A stretch of 64,000 nucleotides of DNA from Argopecten irradians (taxonomy: Eukaryota; Mollusca; Bivalvia; Pectinida; Pectinidae). The DNA lies in NCBI RefSeq assembly GCF_041381155.1, contig NC_091137.1, forward strand, positions 21,807,655 through 21,871,654. The letters run 5' to 3'. The first letter of the stretch is position 1; each line of letters starts with the position of its first letter. The notes beneath the pieces are model-generated. The model ran no database searches. It saw only the letters and a program-made list of their open reading frames with translations, and had not been told where the DNA came from. The translations under genes were made by a program, and so were the position numbers. Of the stretch, positions 1-12,715 are shown piece after piece.

Positions 1-3000
1 ATAGGGTTGTGGAGACTGGTAGGTATGTCAGTGACAGTACAGTTGTGGAGATGGTAGGTGTGTCAGTACAGTGGACTGTTGTAGGTACGTAGGTATGTCA
101 GTACAGGTATGGTGTTGTGGAGACTGGTAGGTATGTCAGTACAGGTATGGGGTTGTGGAGACTGGTAGGTATGTCAGTACAGGTATGGGGTTGTGGAGAC
201 TGGTAGGTATGTAGTAGGCAGTACAGTATGGGGTTGTGAGAGACTGGTAGGTGTGTCAGTACAGGTATGGGGTTGTGGAGACTGGTGGCTGTAGTACAGT
301 ATGGGGTTGTGAGACTGTAGGATCAGTACAGGTATAGTGGTTGAGTGGTAGGTACTGCAGTACAGGTATGTGTTGTAGAAACTGGTGGTACAGTACAGTA
401 TGTGTTGTGGATGGTAGGTATGTCAGTACAGGTATGGGGTTGTGGAGACTGGTAGGTGTGACAGTACAGGTAGGTATGTCTACAGGTTGGGGTTGTGGAG
501 ACTGGTAGGTATGTCAGTACAGGTATGGGTTGTGAGAGACTGGTAGGTTATGTCAGTACAGTAATGGGGTTGTGTGGAGACTGGTAGGTATGTCAGTACA
601 TGTATGGGGTTGTAGAGACTGGTAGGTATGTCAGTACAGGTATGGGGTTGTGGAGACTGGTAGGTGTGTCAGTACAGGTATGGGGTTTGTGGAGACGGTA
701 GGTATGTCAGTACAGGTATTGGGGTTGTAGAGACTGGTAGGTATGTCAGTACAGTATGGGTTGTGGAGACAGGTATGTAGTACAGTAATGGGTTGTGGAG
801 ACTGGTAGGTATGTCAGTACAGGTATGGGTTGTGGAGACTGGTAGGTATGTCAGTACAGGTATGGGGTTGTGGAGACTGGTAGGTGTGTCAGTACAGGTA
901 TAGGTTGTGGAGACTGGTAGGTATGTCAGTACAGGTATGGGGTTTGTGGAGACTGGTAGGTGTGTCAGTACAGGTATGGGTTGTGGAGACTGTAGGTATG
1001 TCAGTACAGGTATATAGTGTTGTGGAGACTGGTAGGTATGTCATACAGGTATGGGGTTGTGGAGACTGGTAGTGTGTCAGTACAGGTATTGGGTTGTGGA
1101 GACTGGTAGGTATGTCAGTACAGGTATGGGGTTGTGGAGACTGGTAGGTATGTCAGTACAGTATGGGTTGTGAGACTGGTAGGTATGTCATACAGGTAGG
1201 GTTGGTGGAGACTGGTAGGTATGTCAGTACAGGTATGGGGTTGTGGAGACTGGTAGGTATGTCAGTACAGGTATAGTTGTGGAGACTGGTAGGGTTGTCA
1301 GTACAGGTATGGGTTGTGGAGGACTGGTAGGTATGTCAGTACAGGTATGGGTTGTGGAGACTGGTAGGTATGTCAGTACAGTATAGGGTTGTGGAGACTG
1401 GTAGGTATGTCAGTACAGGTATGGGTTTGTGGAGACTGGTAGGTATGTCAGTACATGTATTGGGTTGTAGAGACTGGTAGGTATGTCCAGTACAGGTATG
1501 GGGTTGTGGAGACTGGTAGGTGTGTCAGTACAGGTATGGGTTGTGAGACTGGTAGGTATGTCAGTACAGGTATTTGGGTTGTGAGAGACTGGTAGGTATG
1601 TATGACAGTACAGGTATGGGGTTGTGGAGACTGGTGGTATGTCAGTACAGGTATAGGGTTGTAGGGACTGGTAGGTATGTCAGTACAGGTATGGGGTTGT
1701 GGAGACTGGTAGGTATGTCAGTACAGGTATGGGGTTGTGGAGACTGGTAGGTATGTCAGTACAGGTATAGGGTTGTGGAGACTGGTTTGGTATGTCAGTA
1801 CAGGTATGGTAGTACAGGTGGTTGAGACTGGTAGGTATGTCAGTACAGGTATTGGGGTAGGACTGGTGGAGACTGGTAGGTGTGGAGTACAGGTATGGGG
1901 TTGTGGAGACTGGTAGGTATGTCAGTACAGGTATAGGTTGTGGAGACTGGTAGGTATGTCAGTACAGGTATGGGGTTGTGGAGACTGGTAGGTGTGGCAG
2001 TACAGGTATGGGGTTGTAGAGACTGGTAGGTATGTCAGTGCAGGTATAGTGTTGTAGAGACTGGTAGGTATGTCAGTACAGGTATTGGGTTGTGGAGACT
2101 GGTAGGTATGTAAGTACAGGTATGGGGTTGTGGAGACTGGTAGGTGTATGCAGTACAGGTATGGGGTTGTGGAGACTGGTAGGTATGGTCAGGTATACAG
2201 TATATGGTGTTGTAGAGACTGGTAGGTATGTCAGTACAGGTATGGGTTGTGGAGACTGGTAGGTATGTCAGTACAGGTATGGGGTTGTGGAGACTGGTAG
2301 GTATGTCAGTACAGGTATGGGTTGTGGAGACTGGTAGGTATGTCAGTACAGGTATGGGGTTGTGGAGACTGGTAGGTATGTCAGTACAGGTATGGGGTTG
2401 TGGAGACTGGTAGGTATGTCAGTACAGGTATGGTGTTGTGGAGACTGGTAGGTATGTCAGTACAGGTATGGGGTTGTGGAGACTGGTAGGTGTGACAGTA
2501 CAGGTATGGGGTTGTGGAGACTGGTAGGTATGTCAGTAACAGGTATAGGTTGTAGAGACTGGTAGGTATGTAGTACAGGTATGGGGTTGTGGAGACTGGT
2601 AGGTATGTCAGTACAGGTATGGGTTGTGAGACTGGTAGGTGTGACAGTACAGGTATGGGGTTGTGGAGACTGGTAGGTGTGACAGTACAGGATGGGGTTG
2701 TAGACGTGGTATGATAAGGTTGTGTTGTGGAGACTGGTAGGTATGTCAGTACAGGTATGGGTTGTGGAGACTGGTAGGTATGTCAGTACAGGTATATGGG
2801 GTTGTGGAGACTGGTAGGTATGTCAGTACAGGTATGGGGTTGTGGAGACTGGTAGGTATGTCAGTACAGATATGGGGTTGTGGAGACTGGTAGGTATGTC
2901 AGTACAGGTATGGGGTTGTGGAGACTGGTAGGTATGTCAGTACAGGTTGGGTTGGGACTTGTGGAGTCAGTACAGTAAGGTTGTGAGACTGGAGGTATGT

Positions 3001-5590
3001 ACAGTACAGGTATGGGTTGTGGAGACTGGTAGGTGTGTCAGTACAGGTATATGGGGTTGTAGAGACTGGTAGGTATGTCAGTACAGGTATGGGGTTGTGG
3101 AGACTGGTAGGTATGTCAGTACAGGTATGGGGTTGTAGAGACTGGTAGGTATGTCAGTACAGGTATGGGGTTGTGGAGACTGGTAGGTATGTCAGTACAG
3201 GTATGGGGTTGTAGAGACTGGTAGGTATGTCAAGTACAGGTATGGGGTTGTGGAGACTGGTAGGTATGTCAGTACAGGTATGGGGTTGTAGAGACTGGTA
3301 GTATGTCTAGTAAGGTATGGGGTTGTGGAGACTGGTAGGTTGTCAGTACAGGTATGGGGTTGTGGAGACTGGTAGGTATGTCAGTACAGGTATAGTGTTG
3401 TGGAGACTGGTAGGTATGTCAGTACAGGTATGGGGTTGTGGAGACTGGTAGGTATGTCAGTACAGGTATAGTGTTGTAGGTATCGTGGTAGACTGGTAGG
3501 TAGTTGTACAGGTATGGGGTTGTGGAGACTGGTATGGTATGTCAGTACAGGTATAGGGTTGTGGAGACTGGTAGGTATGTCAGTACAGGTATGGGGTTGT
3601 GGAGACTGGTAGGTATGTCAGTACAGGTATGGGGTTGTGGAGACTGGTAGGTATGTCAGTACAGGTATGGGGTTGTGGAGACTGGTAGGTATGTCAGTAC
3701 AGGTATGGGGTTGTGGAGACTGGTAGGTATGTCAGTACAGGTATGGGGTTGTGGAGACTGGTAGGTATGTCAGTACAGGTATGGGTTGTGGAGACTGGTA
3801 GGTATGTCAGTACAGGTATAGTGGTTGTGGAGACTGGTAGGTGTGTCAGTACAGGTATGGGGTTGTGGAGACTGGTAGGTATGTCAGTACAGGTATAGTG
3901 TTGTGGAGACTGGTAGGTATGTCAGTACAGGTATGGGGTTGTGGAGACTGGTAGGTATGTCAGTACAGGTATGGGGTTGTGGAGACTGGTAGGTATGTCA
4001 GTACAGGTATAGGTTATGGGGTAGGTATGGAAGATGTAGAGATGGTGTGTCAGTACAGGTATGGGGTTGTAGAGACTGGTAGGTATGTCAGTACAGGTAT
4101 GGGTTGTGGAGACTGGTAGGTATGTCAGTACAGGTATGGGGTTGTGAGACTGGTAGGTATGTCGTACAGGTATGGGGTTGTGGAGACTGGTAGGTATGTC
4201 AGTACAGGTATGGGGTTGTGGAGACTGGTAGGTATGTCAGTACAGGTATGGGGTTGTGGAGACTGGTTGGTATGTCAGTACAGGTATAGTGTTGTAGAGA
4301 CTGGTTGGTATGTCAGTACAGGTATAGTGTTGTGGAGACTGGTAGGTATGTCAGTACAGGTATGGGGTTGTGGAGACTGGTAGGTATGTCAGTACAGGTA
4401 TAGTGTTGTGGAGACTGGTAGGTATGTCAGTACAGGTATGGGGTTGTGGAGACTGGTAGGTATGTCAGTACAGGTATGGGGTTGTAGAGACTGGTAGGTA
4501 TGTCAGTACAGGTATGGGGTTGTGGAGACTGGTAGGTATGTCAGTACAGGTATGGGGTTGTGGAGACTGGTAGGTATGTCAGTACAGGTATGGGGTTGTG
4601 GAGACTGGTAGGTATGTCAGTACAGGTATAGGGTTGTGGAGACTGGTAGGTATGTCAGTACAGGTATGGGGTTGTAGAGACTGGTAGGTATGTCAGTACA
4701 GGTATAGTGTTGTAGAGACTGGTAGGTATGTCAGTACAGGTATGGGGTTGTGGAGACTGGTAGGTATGTCAGTACAGGTATAGGTTGTGGAGACTGGTAG
4801 CTATGTCAGTACAGGTATGGGTTGTGGAGACTGGTAGTATGTCAGTACAGGTATGGGGTAGACTGTAGGTATGTACTGGTAGGTAGTGTCAGTACAGGTA
4901 TGGAGTTGTAGAGACTGGTAGGTATGTCAGTACAGAGACTGGTAGGTATGTCAGTACAGGTATAGTGTTGTGAGACTGGTAGGTATGTCAGTACAGGTAT
5001 AGTGTTGTAAGATGGTTGGAGACTGGTAGGTATGTAGTACAGGTATGGGGTTGTGGAGACTGGTAGGTATGTCAGTACAGGTATATGGGGTTGTGAGAGA
5101 CTGGTAGGTATGTCTGTACAGGTATAGGTTTTGTGGAGACTGGTAGGTATGTCGGTACAGGTATAGGTTGTAGAGACTGGTAGGTATGTCGGTACAGGTA
5201 TGGGGTTGTAGAGGACTGGTAGGTATGTCAGTGCAGGTATAGTGTTGTAGAGACTGGTAGGTATGTCAATACAGGTATGGGGTTGTGGAGACTGGTAGGT
5301 ATGTCGGTACAGGTATGGGGTTGTAGAGACTGGTAGGTATGTTAGTACAGGAATGGGGTTGTGGAGACTGCTAAGTATGTTTGTACAGGTATGGGGTTGT
5401 GGAGACTGGTAGGTATGTCAGTACAGGTATGGGGTTGTGGAGACTGGTAGGTATGTCAGTACAAGTATAGGTTTGTGGACCGGTAGGTATGTCAGTACAG
5501 GTATAGGTTTGTGGAGACTGGTAGGTATGACTGTATAGGTATAGGTTTGGGGAAACTGGTAGTTACTTCAGTACAGGTATAGGATTTCAT
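1..5590. repeat. 38-bp G/T-rich minisatellite array
   Basis: About 145 head-to-tail copies of a roughly 38-bp unit containing GTTGTGGAGACTGGTAGG followed by TATGTCAGTACAGG. The + strand is very rich in G and T and almost free of C. Copies at about 3500-4700 are nearly identical. Copies before about 2000 and around 2700, 2950, 4020 and 4860 carry many 1-10 base losses. The last copies (5340-5590) drift and the array fades into unique sequence near 5590. Its left end is outside the window. Open frames inside it are only periodic translations of the unit, not genes. Confidence 0.97.
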
Positions 5591-5769
5591 ATTGTTTTCA
5601 GACGAGCCTTGACAAAGCTCTCACAGGCCCATATCAAAAATTGTAGGTCTGCCACGGTTTATACTTGAAGTAATGACTTTTACAAACGGTCGAACCGGTT
5701 GTTCGGAATTAATGAAAACGGTCATACATTCTATTGATAAAGATAAGAAGGTGTTTATGCTAGTTACGG

Positions 5770-7680
5770 TGGGGGCTAAACTATGTAGCCCGCCCCAAGC
5801 CCAAGCTTTTAAACCCGAGTTTGAGCTTCGGCTATTTTCGTTTTTCTACTCAACAATAGCACATATTAAAACAATTTTTGACACAACAATTCTTTGTGTT
5901 ATGTTTTATCTTTCTAAGTAAGTTACATTTCTTGAAATTAATCTGAATTTCATAAATCGACCTTTATCACTTTTCAAAGGGCTAAACCATGTAGACCACA
6001 ACGAGTGTGACATTTCTTGATTTTTCCAAAATATTAAAATATTATGTTTTTTTGACAAGAATTGCTGTTATTCAAAATACATCATAAAGGTATACATTCA
6101 ACATAAATATCCAATTATTTCATAACAAATTCCGCCTTTTTTAGTAATTGCGTTGACAAGTACCTGTCTCGCCGATCTCTCTGTTTACCTGAGCCGAGCC
6201 TGAACTATGGGCAGACAACTCCCCGAACCCGAGCTTTTTTAATAAATGTACCTGTAGAATGCACACGTTAGTATTACAATATTGTATAATGTAATTAATG
6301 TAAAAGCAATCTATATGTTATATTAATATTTGAGCATTAATTAAATGACACTTAGTACAAAACTTAACAAAATTCAAAAGAAAATTAATTAGATAATTAA
6401 AATGTGGTCTTGCTTTTTTCACATACCTTAATTCCCTATTTGATGTAGATCGTTTTCTTTCATACCTACATGTGTAATACTGGCTGGTCTAGGGCAATAC
6501 ACTCATGTCCCCTGAGGCTGTATTGCATGGCTACTCATGCAATAAAGCCTTGTGACATCACAGCGTCAACAAAATCTCTATTTCCTTGGTAAAATTTTTA
6601 TTTCTTTTTTCACAAAATTGACTGGCTATACTATAAAAGATGCAAGCAATGGGATTTGTGTTGAAAATATCACGTTATTTTTCATGTATGGAAAATTGAC
6701 TTCCAGTCGTGGATTTCTTGGAATTTATTTCAAAATGGCAGGATATTATGTAGTTGTAAAATTGCATTGAAACGTTGAGGTATGAAAGAAAAATACTCTT
6801 TCATAAGTGGATAGGAAGGATAGGGATATTCTACCCTCGGGATCACAAAATGTTGTAAAACCCTTGGCAAGCCTTGGGTTTTACTACATCTTCCTGAGTG
6901 GTGTTTCCATCATAATCATAGGCCTGCGTGATACTGTAGAAGTTACACTGGAAGCTACACTGTAGGATACGGCAGACTTTTTCACATTTTGAAGTCGAAA
7001 ATGTAAAATGTTTATCGTCGCACAACGGACGACAGACGACGGACAACGATGGACAAAAGGCATTTAGAATTAGGTCACAATGAGACTTTGTCTCAGGTGA
7101 CCTAAAAAATCTTGGGATCGGAAAGTTGCCTACCCTTAGCTTAGGCTCGGCTCGGGTGAACAGTGAGATCGGCAAGACAGGTACTTGTTAACGGGGTTAC
7201 CAAAAAAGACGAATTTGTTATAAATTGATATTTATGTTGAAATTTATACTTATCAGACCAGCTATGTATACTTGCTGTTTGGATTAAAATTATTCATCTC
7301 AAAAAAGCATAGATTTCAAACAATTTAGAAAAATCGCAAAATGTCGCGCTCGATTGTGGTAAAGGTATTTAGCACGCTGGGAAGTCAAAGACCCACTATA
7401 AAGTTAGACTAATATATAGAGATATTAGTCTATAGTGGGTCTTTGACTTCCCAGCAGGCTAAATACCTATGACTGTAGGTTACATGGTTTTGCCCCTTGA
7501 AAAGAGATAATGGTCTATTTATGAAATCCATATTAATTTCAAGAAATATAAATAGTATGTATAGCTAACAAATAACTCAAAGATTCTTTGTGCCAACAAT
7601 TATTTTAATACCTGCTATTTTGGAGGATAACAACACAAAGCTCGGCTCAGGGCTGACTACATGATATGCTTCATGGCCAT
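5770..7680. mobile_element. Long inverted-repeat (foldback) DNA element, non-autonomous
   Basis: The left arm (about 5770-6215) and right arm (about 7133-7680) are diverged reverse complements. Paired landmarks are ACAAGTACCTGTCT with its complement near 7180, CAACATAAATATC near 6100 with its complement near 7230, TTTCATAAAT near 5950 with ATTTATGAAA near 7515, and GGGCTAAACCATG near 5980 with CATGGTTTTGCCCC near 7482. No transposase-like frame is visible in the middle. A smaller hairpin element sits inside the right arm. The outer ends are uncertain by tens of bases. Confidence 0.65.
7364..7467. mobile_element. MITE-like hairpin inside the foldback element
   Basis: Near-perfect inverted repeat of about 40 bp: GGTATTTAGCACGCTGGGAA at the left, pairing with TTCCCAGCAGGCTAAATACC at the right, around a short AT-rich loop. 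The left arm of the surrounding foldback element lacks it at the matching place (about 5990), so it inserted later. A related half-copy (TATTTAGCACGCTGGTAGG) lies at about 36710. Confidence 0.75.
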
Positions 7681-9660
7681 ATCCTACTTCCGGTAAACAA
7701 AACGAAAGTAAAAAAATAACATTCCGATATTCACCCATTTGATTACTATGACAGTACTGAATGCCCTTTATTTTATTCTTGTTTTTCCTTAGATCTACTT
7801 GCCATACCAGTGATTGTATGATAATAACAATTTGAGTACAAATAATCTCAAAATAATCGACGTAAAGTTACATCTGTATCTAGATTTGTGATCATGACCG
7901 ACATTCACTTGATCAGTAACTTAGCGGTTACTGTGCTGATTTTATATGAGATAATGATCAAGTCACTCATCTCCTCAGCAATTCAAAGAAAGGTTCATCA
8001 TGTAATTTATATATTTACATTCTTACCTATTTCAGTTTTACAGTGTCATGTTGTGTCTGCGGCCCACTTAAACAAGTCTACGAACCTGCAGCGTACATAT
8101 CTAATCAAGGGAAGTAACTCTTACAGCACAGGTGAATTATATCCCGATAAAATTTAAGGGAACGCGACAATATTAACCGTTGCAAGCTCTACTAAAAGGA
8201 AAATCACCAGATATTAGACTAGTCTTGGAATGTTTTTCTTGAAAGCTTTAATCAACTAATAGATGACACAATATTAGTTAAAATGACATCTCCCAACAGA
8301 TAGAAATCTCATCTGAACGTGTAAACACGGAAATTAATAAAAATAATAATAATTATAAAAAAAAAAAAAAAAAACATAAATGGAAAAAAGAAAAAAAAGA
8401 ACTGGAAGAAATGTTATATCCATTGTAAAATAGAAGAAAACCTCACAGCTTATAAAATACGCCAGGGATAGGGCAACAGGCAAAGTTAGGAGTTCTCATC
8501 ATCATCATCACGAAAAAATACTTTGGAGTAATAACAAGCTATTTTAGAAATATATACAGGAAAAAAAGAACATGTATATTGTATGTCTGTAATCAAAGTG
8601 GAAAATACTGCATGACGGCACTACCACCAACTCACACCAATCATAAGAACTTGAACAGCAGAATAATAGAACAATTATGTTGAACAGTTTTTACCTACCA
8701 GACAATGATGAGAAGTGACGGTTGCGTATCTGCCTTTAGGCAAAGATTTTTCTGAGGTTGTATTAATTTCCTGTGTTTTAAACAAGTCAAGATGTGATTC
8801 ATTATATTATTTACATTCACTTTTGATATGATGAAAAACAGCAAAATTTATACGATTTTAGTGAACACATTAAAATGCCGAAGTTAATTAGATTATGCGT
8901 AAGAAACCTTTGCTAATGGGATATCCAATGTGTTTGAGGAAACATAACCTTATTCCAAGAAAAAAATACATACATTTTCTTCAACAAACTTTTTATTGTT
9001 AATGTACCCTGATATTTAGATAGTATTCTGTCAAAATCTCTGAAGTACCAATGTGTCAATGGTAAATGTTTACAGTCATGAAAAGAAATAACATTAAACA
9101 GTAATATTGAAAGTATTTAAAGTTATGTGCTATAATTTCCATACTCACGAATACCCAAGAAAAGATTTTAATGTTTTCTTTACCACCAAAATCTGCCAAC
9201 AACTTGAGAATCAAATACTTACAATCCACAGGTTTTAATTTGATAGAACAAATAAGGACTGAAAATGATTTTTGACAGTACTGCCAAAAATCATTATCAG
9301 CACATACAGTCTGACTATGAATCTAATTTCAAGTTTTGGTGTACAATTTTATTTCACATTTTTACAACTACAACTGCACTTATTATTCGTAATTATAAGT
9401 GATTTCGGCAGATATGTTTCCATCTAAATATGCATAGGAAAGACCAAACAAACAAGTGCATTAATTCATTTTTTTTGTAACTAATATGGCATCATATATG
9501 TTTGTCTGTCCATTTGAATGATTTTCACAGCTGAATTAATCAAATGGTTTTCAATATATTACTAAAGCAAAAATAACATGTCAAAACTTTCACTCAGTTA
9601 GGACACATAAAACTTCTAATAATTGTCATATTATAAACTCATAAACTCAACCTTCCTTAA
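7681..9660. other. Intergenic AT-rich sequence, no gene seen
   Basis: No frame with recognisable protein similarity and no clear exon. It contains an A-rich tract at about 8348-8400 and a short CAT run near 8490. Otherwise nothing is assignable. Confidence 0.5.
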
Positions 9661-9664
9661 AAAT

Positions 9665-10740
9665 CCCGTACAACAAATTTACTAGAGGTGATAGAGCATT
9701 GGGCTGAAGCCATCGATAAAGGAGAAAATGCTAATACCATTTACATAGACTTCCGTAAGGCATTTGGCAAAGTTCCGCACAACCATAGACTGCCTGATGG
9801 ATTTAAACCAATGTGTAGTCATGCAGGGTGAAAGATTTAGTCTAGTTGAGGTAACTAGTGGTGTAGCCAAGGGTGGTGTATTAAGTCCAGTCCTATTCTT
9901 GATCCATCAGATGTCATTGATTGATCACAGTGTTATGAAACTCTTTGCTGTTCATGATGACTCTAAACTACTTTGGAACTATATAGTGATAACACAGAAT
10001 CAACAGATATATAAATAACATAATCAAGACTGGAAAATGTCACTGAACACGAAAACATGCAAGCATCTCAATCTTGGTAACCTAACACAAAATTTCACTT
10101 ACATATTTCCTCCAGATCAACAAATACAAAATGTATCTACAGAAAAAGACATAAACGTGACATTTGACAAGCACTTAAAATCCAGCCAGCACGTAAGTAA
10201 ATCAGTAAAAAAACCTAATATCATTCTGTGTCTATTTTTTTGCACATGAACATAACAATGTTCTGGGCCCGGCACCATAAAACTTTCTCAGACAGATTTT
10301 TTTTACTCAAGTATATGATTTTACATAGACTTGAGTAAAAAATCTGTCTGAGAAAGTTTTATGGTGCCGGGCCCTGAATCTATTGAAAAGTTCAGAGGAG
10401 AGCCACTAAAAAGGTACATAACATACAATGTTTACAAAACAAACTAGGATTACCAACACAAGATTATAAACGTAAACGTAACGATGTTGTAGAGGTATCT
10501 ACACTATTAAACAAGCTGTGGAAAACTAGATAAGAACAGGCTATTTACAAAGTCAATCTCAATCACTAGAACCAGAGGAACCACTATAAAACTATATAAG
10601 GAAAAGAATAGGACTTCAGTAACACAAGGAATCTTTAGTCGGCGAATGATGGATCTGCGGAACTCTCTCTCTTAAAGTTATTAAAAATCGTTTAAATAAG
10701 CATTGGTCCTCTCTACTGCTTCATACATAAGTTATGTTTC
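9665..10740 (+). mobile_element. LINE reverse-transcriptase 3' fragment, degenerate
   Basis: In shifting + strand frames the sequence reads as the C-terminal half of a non-LTR retrotransposon reverse transcriptase. There is a piece like EVIEHWAEAIDKGENANTIY, then YIDFRKAFGKVPH, then VTSGVAKGGVLSPVLFLI, an FAVHDDSK piece in place of the FADDTK catalytic box, then MSLNTKTCKHLNLG and EKDINVTFDKHLKSSQH. After 10376 comes the usual tail (GLPTQDYKRKRNDVVEV, GIFSRRMMDLRNSL, NRLNKHW). The order matches jockey/CR1-type LINEs. Several frameshifts and stops, a lost second Asp region and a hairpin insertion at 10265-10374 show it is dead. The 5' part (endonuclease and start of RT) is absent. Confidence 0.85.
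10265..10374. mobile_element. MITE-like hairpin in the LINE fragment
   Basis: Perfect or nearly perfect terminal inverted repeat of about 45 bp beginning GGGCCCGGCACCATAAAAC and ending in its reverse complement, around a short loop. It splits the LINE reading frame between the LKSSQH segment and the C-terminal tail, so it is younger than the LINE copy. Confidence 0.85.
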
Positions 10741-10796
10741 TGGTTCAAGCGCAGGGTCTGAACATTTATACATATTCCCCATGAAGGTGTTTCGTA

Positions 10797-10991
10797 CACA
10801 GGGATCTGAGAATTAGTTACAGATTATATAATCATGCACCCACCAGAGTGCCCTAAGACCATTTTAGACGTTTTAGAGGGCTAGATCAAAAAACGATAAA
10901 AATCATCTTCTACACGGTACTTGAGACTCTATATACACAACTTGGTTGGTCCATGATTATATAAACGGTAACTAATTCTCAGATCCCAGTG
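10797..10991. mobile_element. Short copy of the CACAGGGATCTGAG inverted-repeat element
   Basis: Starts CACAGGGATCTGAGAATTAG and ends with the matching complement CTAATTCTCAGATCCCAGTG. The arms are about 90 bp. It is the internally deleted relative of the 661-bp element at 19642-20302. Flanks GTGTTTCGTA (left) and GTGTCTTCGTA (right) look like a diverged target-site duplication. Confidence 0.75.
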
Positions 10992-11370
10992 TCTTCGTAT
11001 AGAATAAAAAAAACCCAATCTGGTTCAAGGGAAGTAATCCACACGATGCCTGGCACTTGTTCTGTCGGAACCACAAGTTAACTAATGTAATTTTAGAGAG
11101 TTTGAAATCTCAGTTTAGCCTTTCAGGATAAGGCGTTTCAAGGAGGCCTCGCACAAGTTTGCATGAAATATGAATAATCCCAAGAGTTTAGTATGTGCTT
11201 CTTATCTAACACCTGGGTGTCCAAGGAATCCTCAAAAGTTCAAACTGGAAGGAACACTAGCAAAATTTATTTCTTATTGTCCAAAAAAAAAATATATTCC
11301 TCCAATTATCGAGACCGAGCCATTTAGTACTTTCAGTACTTTGATTATATGTATGTTATGGAGATATAAC

Positions 11371-11439
11371 ACAAAAATCTGAGTGTACTCTCATCATAAA
11401 CCGTTTCGCAGTTTATTTAGAGTACACTCAGATTTTTGT
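11371..11439. mobile_element. Small palindromic element
   Basis: Inverted repeat ACAAAAATCTGAGTGTACTC paired with GAGTACACTCAGATTTTTGT around a loop of about 27 bp. A MITE relic or hairpin; family not recognised. Confidence 0.6.
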
Positions 11440-11454
11440 TCAAGTTAATCCTTA

Positions 11455-12431
11455 ATTAACTGTCAGGCAATGTAAGCACGGCCTCCCATGTATGCGGTGT
11501 GTAGCGTGTAACGAAGTGTTTGGTAGATGTTTTGGGAGACTGCGGTAAGTCCGTGTTGTGTCTTCTTGTATAGTGGGACTTTTGTCTTTTTATAGGGCTT
11601 TATCACTGAAGCATGCCACCGACGACACCAAGCAATACAGCCCATCCGGTCACATTATACTGACAATGGGCGAACCAGTCGTTCCACTTTCGGTATGCTG
11701 AGCGCCAAGCAGGAGCAGAGACTACAATTTCTAAAGACGTTGATGTGTCTCGGCCAGGGAACAGAACCCGGAGTCTATCTCACAGGGGCAAACGCTTAAC
11801 AAAAGGCCAAAAGCGAGGCGATGTCTATAGAGACATTAGGAAGAATAAAGTCACTGAGCAAGAAGAAAAAAAAATAAGATCCTAAATTTAGTCGTCTTAA
11901 CGATCATACAATAGGAGCGGGAGGTAAAATTCTAACGCCACGCATACTGGAATCAGCCTGTATGTTAGCTGTCTACATGTCCACAGAAAAATTTGTTCGG
12001 GCAGCTCCTCCTAAACTTTATTCTCGGCCAATTTCAGAGAAACAGATCTATTGATGAACACATGGAAATGTGCATGTTTGTTTTCTTTTGCCGAAACTTA
12101 AGTTGCTATGTTGTAACCAGATCACTAATATTCATTTGTTTTGTAAAACTGTCAATAACTCATGATAACTTTTGCATATTTTGTTGTTGTTCAAACTAGG
12201 TCAATTGTTGTAAATAAATGTATAATATGTTTTTGAATTATTTGAACCTGTAACGTCGGACTTTGTGAAACTTTACATACTCCTTGTAAAGCAAACGTTG
12301 GTGTACTGATATCCCTTTGCCGTCTACGTATACCTAGTGTTACCGACCACGTCTATCACATAGGGCAGTACGTGAAAGTAATTAAGGGTCAAGGTTCATT
12401 CGGTTATCATTGTAATCCTTGGAGAAATTTC
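11455..12431. repeat. Interspersed repeat, copy 1 of a direct pair (about 977 bp)
   Basis: Runs from TTAACTGTCAGGCAATGTAA to the GGTTCATTCGGTTATCATTG region and matches 12716-13686 along its whole length at roughly 90% by eye. The middle (about 11750-11822) looks like a tRNA gene read backwards, with an inverted B-box-like AACAGAACCCGGAG, so part may come from a tRNA-derived SINE. A segment with GTCACATTATACTGACAA is the apparent ancestor of the 41-bp minisatellite at 27914. No protein is recognised in it. Confidence 0.75.
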
Positions 12432-12523
12432 CCATGTATTGTCTATAAGAATCAATCCAAGTATCTAACAATTACGGTTACCAATCTCACCAGCCTAAAA
12501 ATTTAAGATTTCCCTGTGTTCCC

Positions 12524-12584
12524 CATCATCGATACTCCAGGGGTTCCGACCCATACGATCGCTTCACCTGGAGTATCGATGATG
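12524..12584. mobile_element. Small palindromic element between the two 1-kb repeats
   Basis: Inverted repeat CATCATCGATACTCCAGG paired with CCTGGAGTATCGATGATG, with a loop of about 25 bp. Hairpin or MITE relic. Confidence 0.6.
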
Positions 12585-12715
12585 CATGGTTCCCTATGAA
12601 GTAATCTGTGCATGCTTCCATTTCGTTGGTAGAACTCCGCCTTGAACCGGCTTATACGCTCGCAACGAAGTTAGCGGGTATACTGGAATCATTTGGTTTC
12701 TTATATTTACGCCCT

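Noticed and set aside
884-4383. Open frames of 61-79 codons (VETGRYVSTGMGLW repeats)
   Set aside because: They are translations of the 38-bp unit; three units give a 38-residue period. No start context, no conservation signal.
5673-5921. 82-codon frame
   Set aside because: Lies in the arm of the foldback element and has no recognisable domain.
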